From Noviherbaspirillum sp. (GTDB taxonomy: Bacteria; Pseudomonadota; Gammaproteobacteria; Burkholderiales; Burkholderiaceae), in the NCBI GenBank assembly GCA_028292785.1, contig JAQGLQ010000087.1, positions 1 to 5,112 of the forward strand: a DNA stretch of 5,112 nucleotides, given 5' to 3'. Of the stretch, positions 4,427 through 5,112 are shown in pieces. A program made the translations under genes and the position numbers. The notes beneath the pieces are model-generated. The model was not told the origin of the DNA. It saw only the letters and a list, made by a program, of their open reading frames with translations, and ran no database searches. Positions within the stretch are counted from its first letter, which is position 1; each line of letters begins with the position of its first letter.

Positions 4427-5112
4427 GTGACTGGTCTGATTCCCCTCGCCGCAACCACTTTCATCCAGATCCTCACCGCAATGGCCGCGCTGACGGTGCC
4501 GGCCTTCGCACCGGAGCTGGCGCGTGAACTGGGAGTGCCGAATTCACTGATCGGCAATTACATTTCGATGGTGTACGTGGGCGCGGCATCGGCCACGCTG
4601 ATCGGCGGCAGCATGGTCGCCCGCGTCGGCGGCCTGCGTCTCAGCCAGATCTCGCTGCTGATATGCGGCACCGGGCTGCTGATGTCGTTGATCACCTCGG
4701 TTCCGGCGATCGCGCTCGCCGCGCTGGTGCTCGGCATCGGCTATGGCCCGATCACGCCGGCCAGTTCACACCTGCTGGCGCGCGCGGCGCCCACGCATCT
4801 GCGCAGCCTGATGTTCTCCATCCGCCAGACCGGCGTCCCCGCCGGCGGCGCGCTGGCGGGGATCATCGTGCCTTCGGTCACCGTATTGTTCGGCTGGCGC
4901 TGGGCACTGGCGCTGGTGGCCCTGATGTGCATCGCGCTGGCGCTGTTATTGCAACCGTTGCGCGAGAAATTCGACGACGACCGCAAGCGCGATCAGCCGA
5001 TCTCGATGGGCGCCATCGTGGCATCGCTGCGCCTGGTCGCGCATGAGCCGCAGCTGCGCATGCTTGCCATCGTGTCCTTCGTGTTCGCGGGAATGCAGAT
5101 GTGCACCAGCAC
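4427..5112 (+). CDS. Major facilitator superfamily transporter, N-terminal part (runs off right edge)
   Basis: Inner-membrane secondary transporter. The window holds 228 codons plus 2 nt, in an open frame to the right edge. Hydrophobic segments fit TM1 (about 4-28), TM2 (44-63), TM3 (73-92), TM4 (94-117), TM5 (131-152) and TM6 (155-175), then a charged central loop (REKFDDDRKRD, 179-189) and the start of TM7 (212 onward). The TM2-3 loop GGSMVARVGGLR (60-71) is a degenerate MFS motif A with its Asp missing. SIRQTGVPAGGALAG (131-145) resembles the TM5 motif C common in carboxylate and drug carriers. Start: the frame opens after TAG at 4382-4384 and the first usual start is GTG 4427; ATG 4481 would cut TM1. 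No Shine-Dalgarno is seen before the GTG. It lies 112 nt downstream of the isomerase on the same strand, so co-transcription is plausible, making it a candidate carrier for the same substrate. Substrate unknown. Confidence 0.9.
   Translation, partial: MTGLIPLAATTFIQILTAMAALTVPAFAPELARELGVPNSLIGNYISMVYVGAASATLIGGSMVARVGGLRLSQISLLICGTGLLMSLITSVPAIALAALVLGIGYGPITPASSHLLARAAPTHLRSLMFSIRQTGVPAGGALAGIIVPSVTVLFGWRWALALVALMCIALALLLQPLREKFDDDRKRDQPISMGAIVASLRLVAHEPQLRMLAIVSFVFAGMQMCTS

Noticed and set aside
4663..5046. 127-codon plus-strand frame in the MFS region
   Set aside because: Shifted frame of the MFS gene; Arg-rich and not hydrophobic, whereas the adjacent frame gives clear transmembrane segments and an MFS motif.

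Overview
The window looks like chromosome from a betaproteobacterium of the Burkholderiales type. The coding DNA is GC-rich, and two adjacent Bug-type (tripartite tricarboxylate transporter, TTT) periplasmic binding proteins sit among small-molecule catabolic enzymes; expanded Bug families are typical of Bordetella, Achromobacter, Cupriavidus and relatives. This is inferred from gene content and composition, and no taxonomic marker gene is present.

Layout: positions 1-3082 hold a leftward (minus-strand) gene set. In transcription order these are a single-domain cupin (2561-3082), a LigI-like/COG3618 amidohydrolase (1522-2394), a complete Bug solute-binding protein (416-1402) and the first 112 residues of a second Bug protein that leaves the window at base 1. 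The gaps are 166, 119 and 79 nt. All four starts have a purine-rich Shine-Dalgarno exactly 6 nt upstream, and the two larger gaps contain strong GC hairpins without U-tracts. Positions 3574-4314 encode, on the plus strand, a two-cysteine maleate isomerase/arylmalonate decarboxylase-fold enzyme. After 112 nt it is followed by an MFS transporter (from 4427) that runs off the right edge.

The 491-nt divergent region (3083-3573) is the most interesting non-coding part. Bases 3301-3540 are about 70% A+T by hand count, in sharp contrast with the flanking genes. I see a good sigma70-like promoter for the leftward genes (TGGACA-17-TATTCT), a perfect TATAAT for the rightward genes, an inverted repeat flanking the leftward -35, a 14-bp direct repeat over the leftward -10, and two nearly identical 24-bp palindromes in opposite orientation 89 bp apart. 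These look like operator sites for at least one regulator that is not encoded in the window.

Working picture (inference): a divergently transcribed uptake-and-catabolism locus for a small carboxylate or lactone. The Bug proteins capture the substrate in the periplasm and the MFS protein may carry it or a relative. The isomerase/racemase, amidohydrolase/lactonase and cupin would process it. No TTT membrane subunits are present, and the substrate cannot be read from the sequence.
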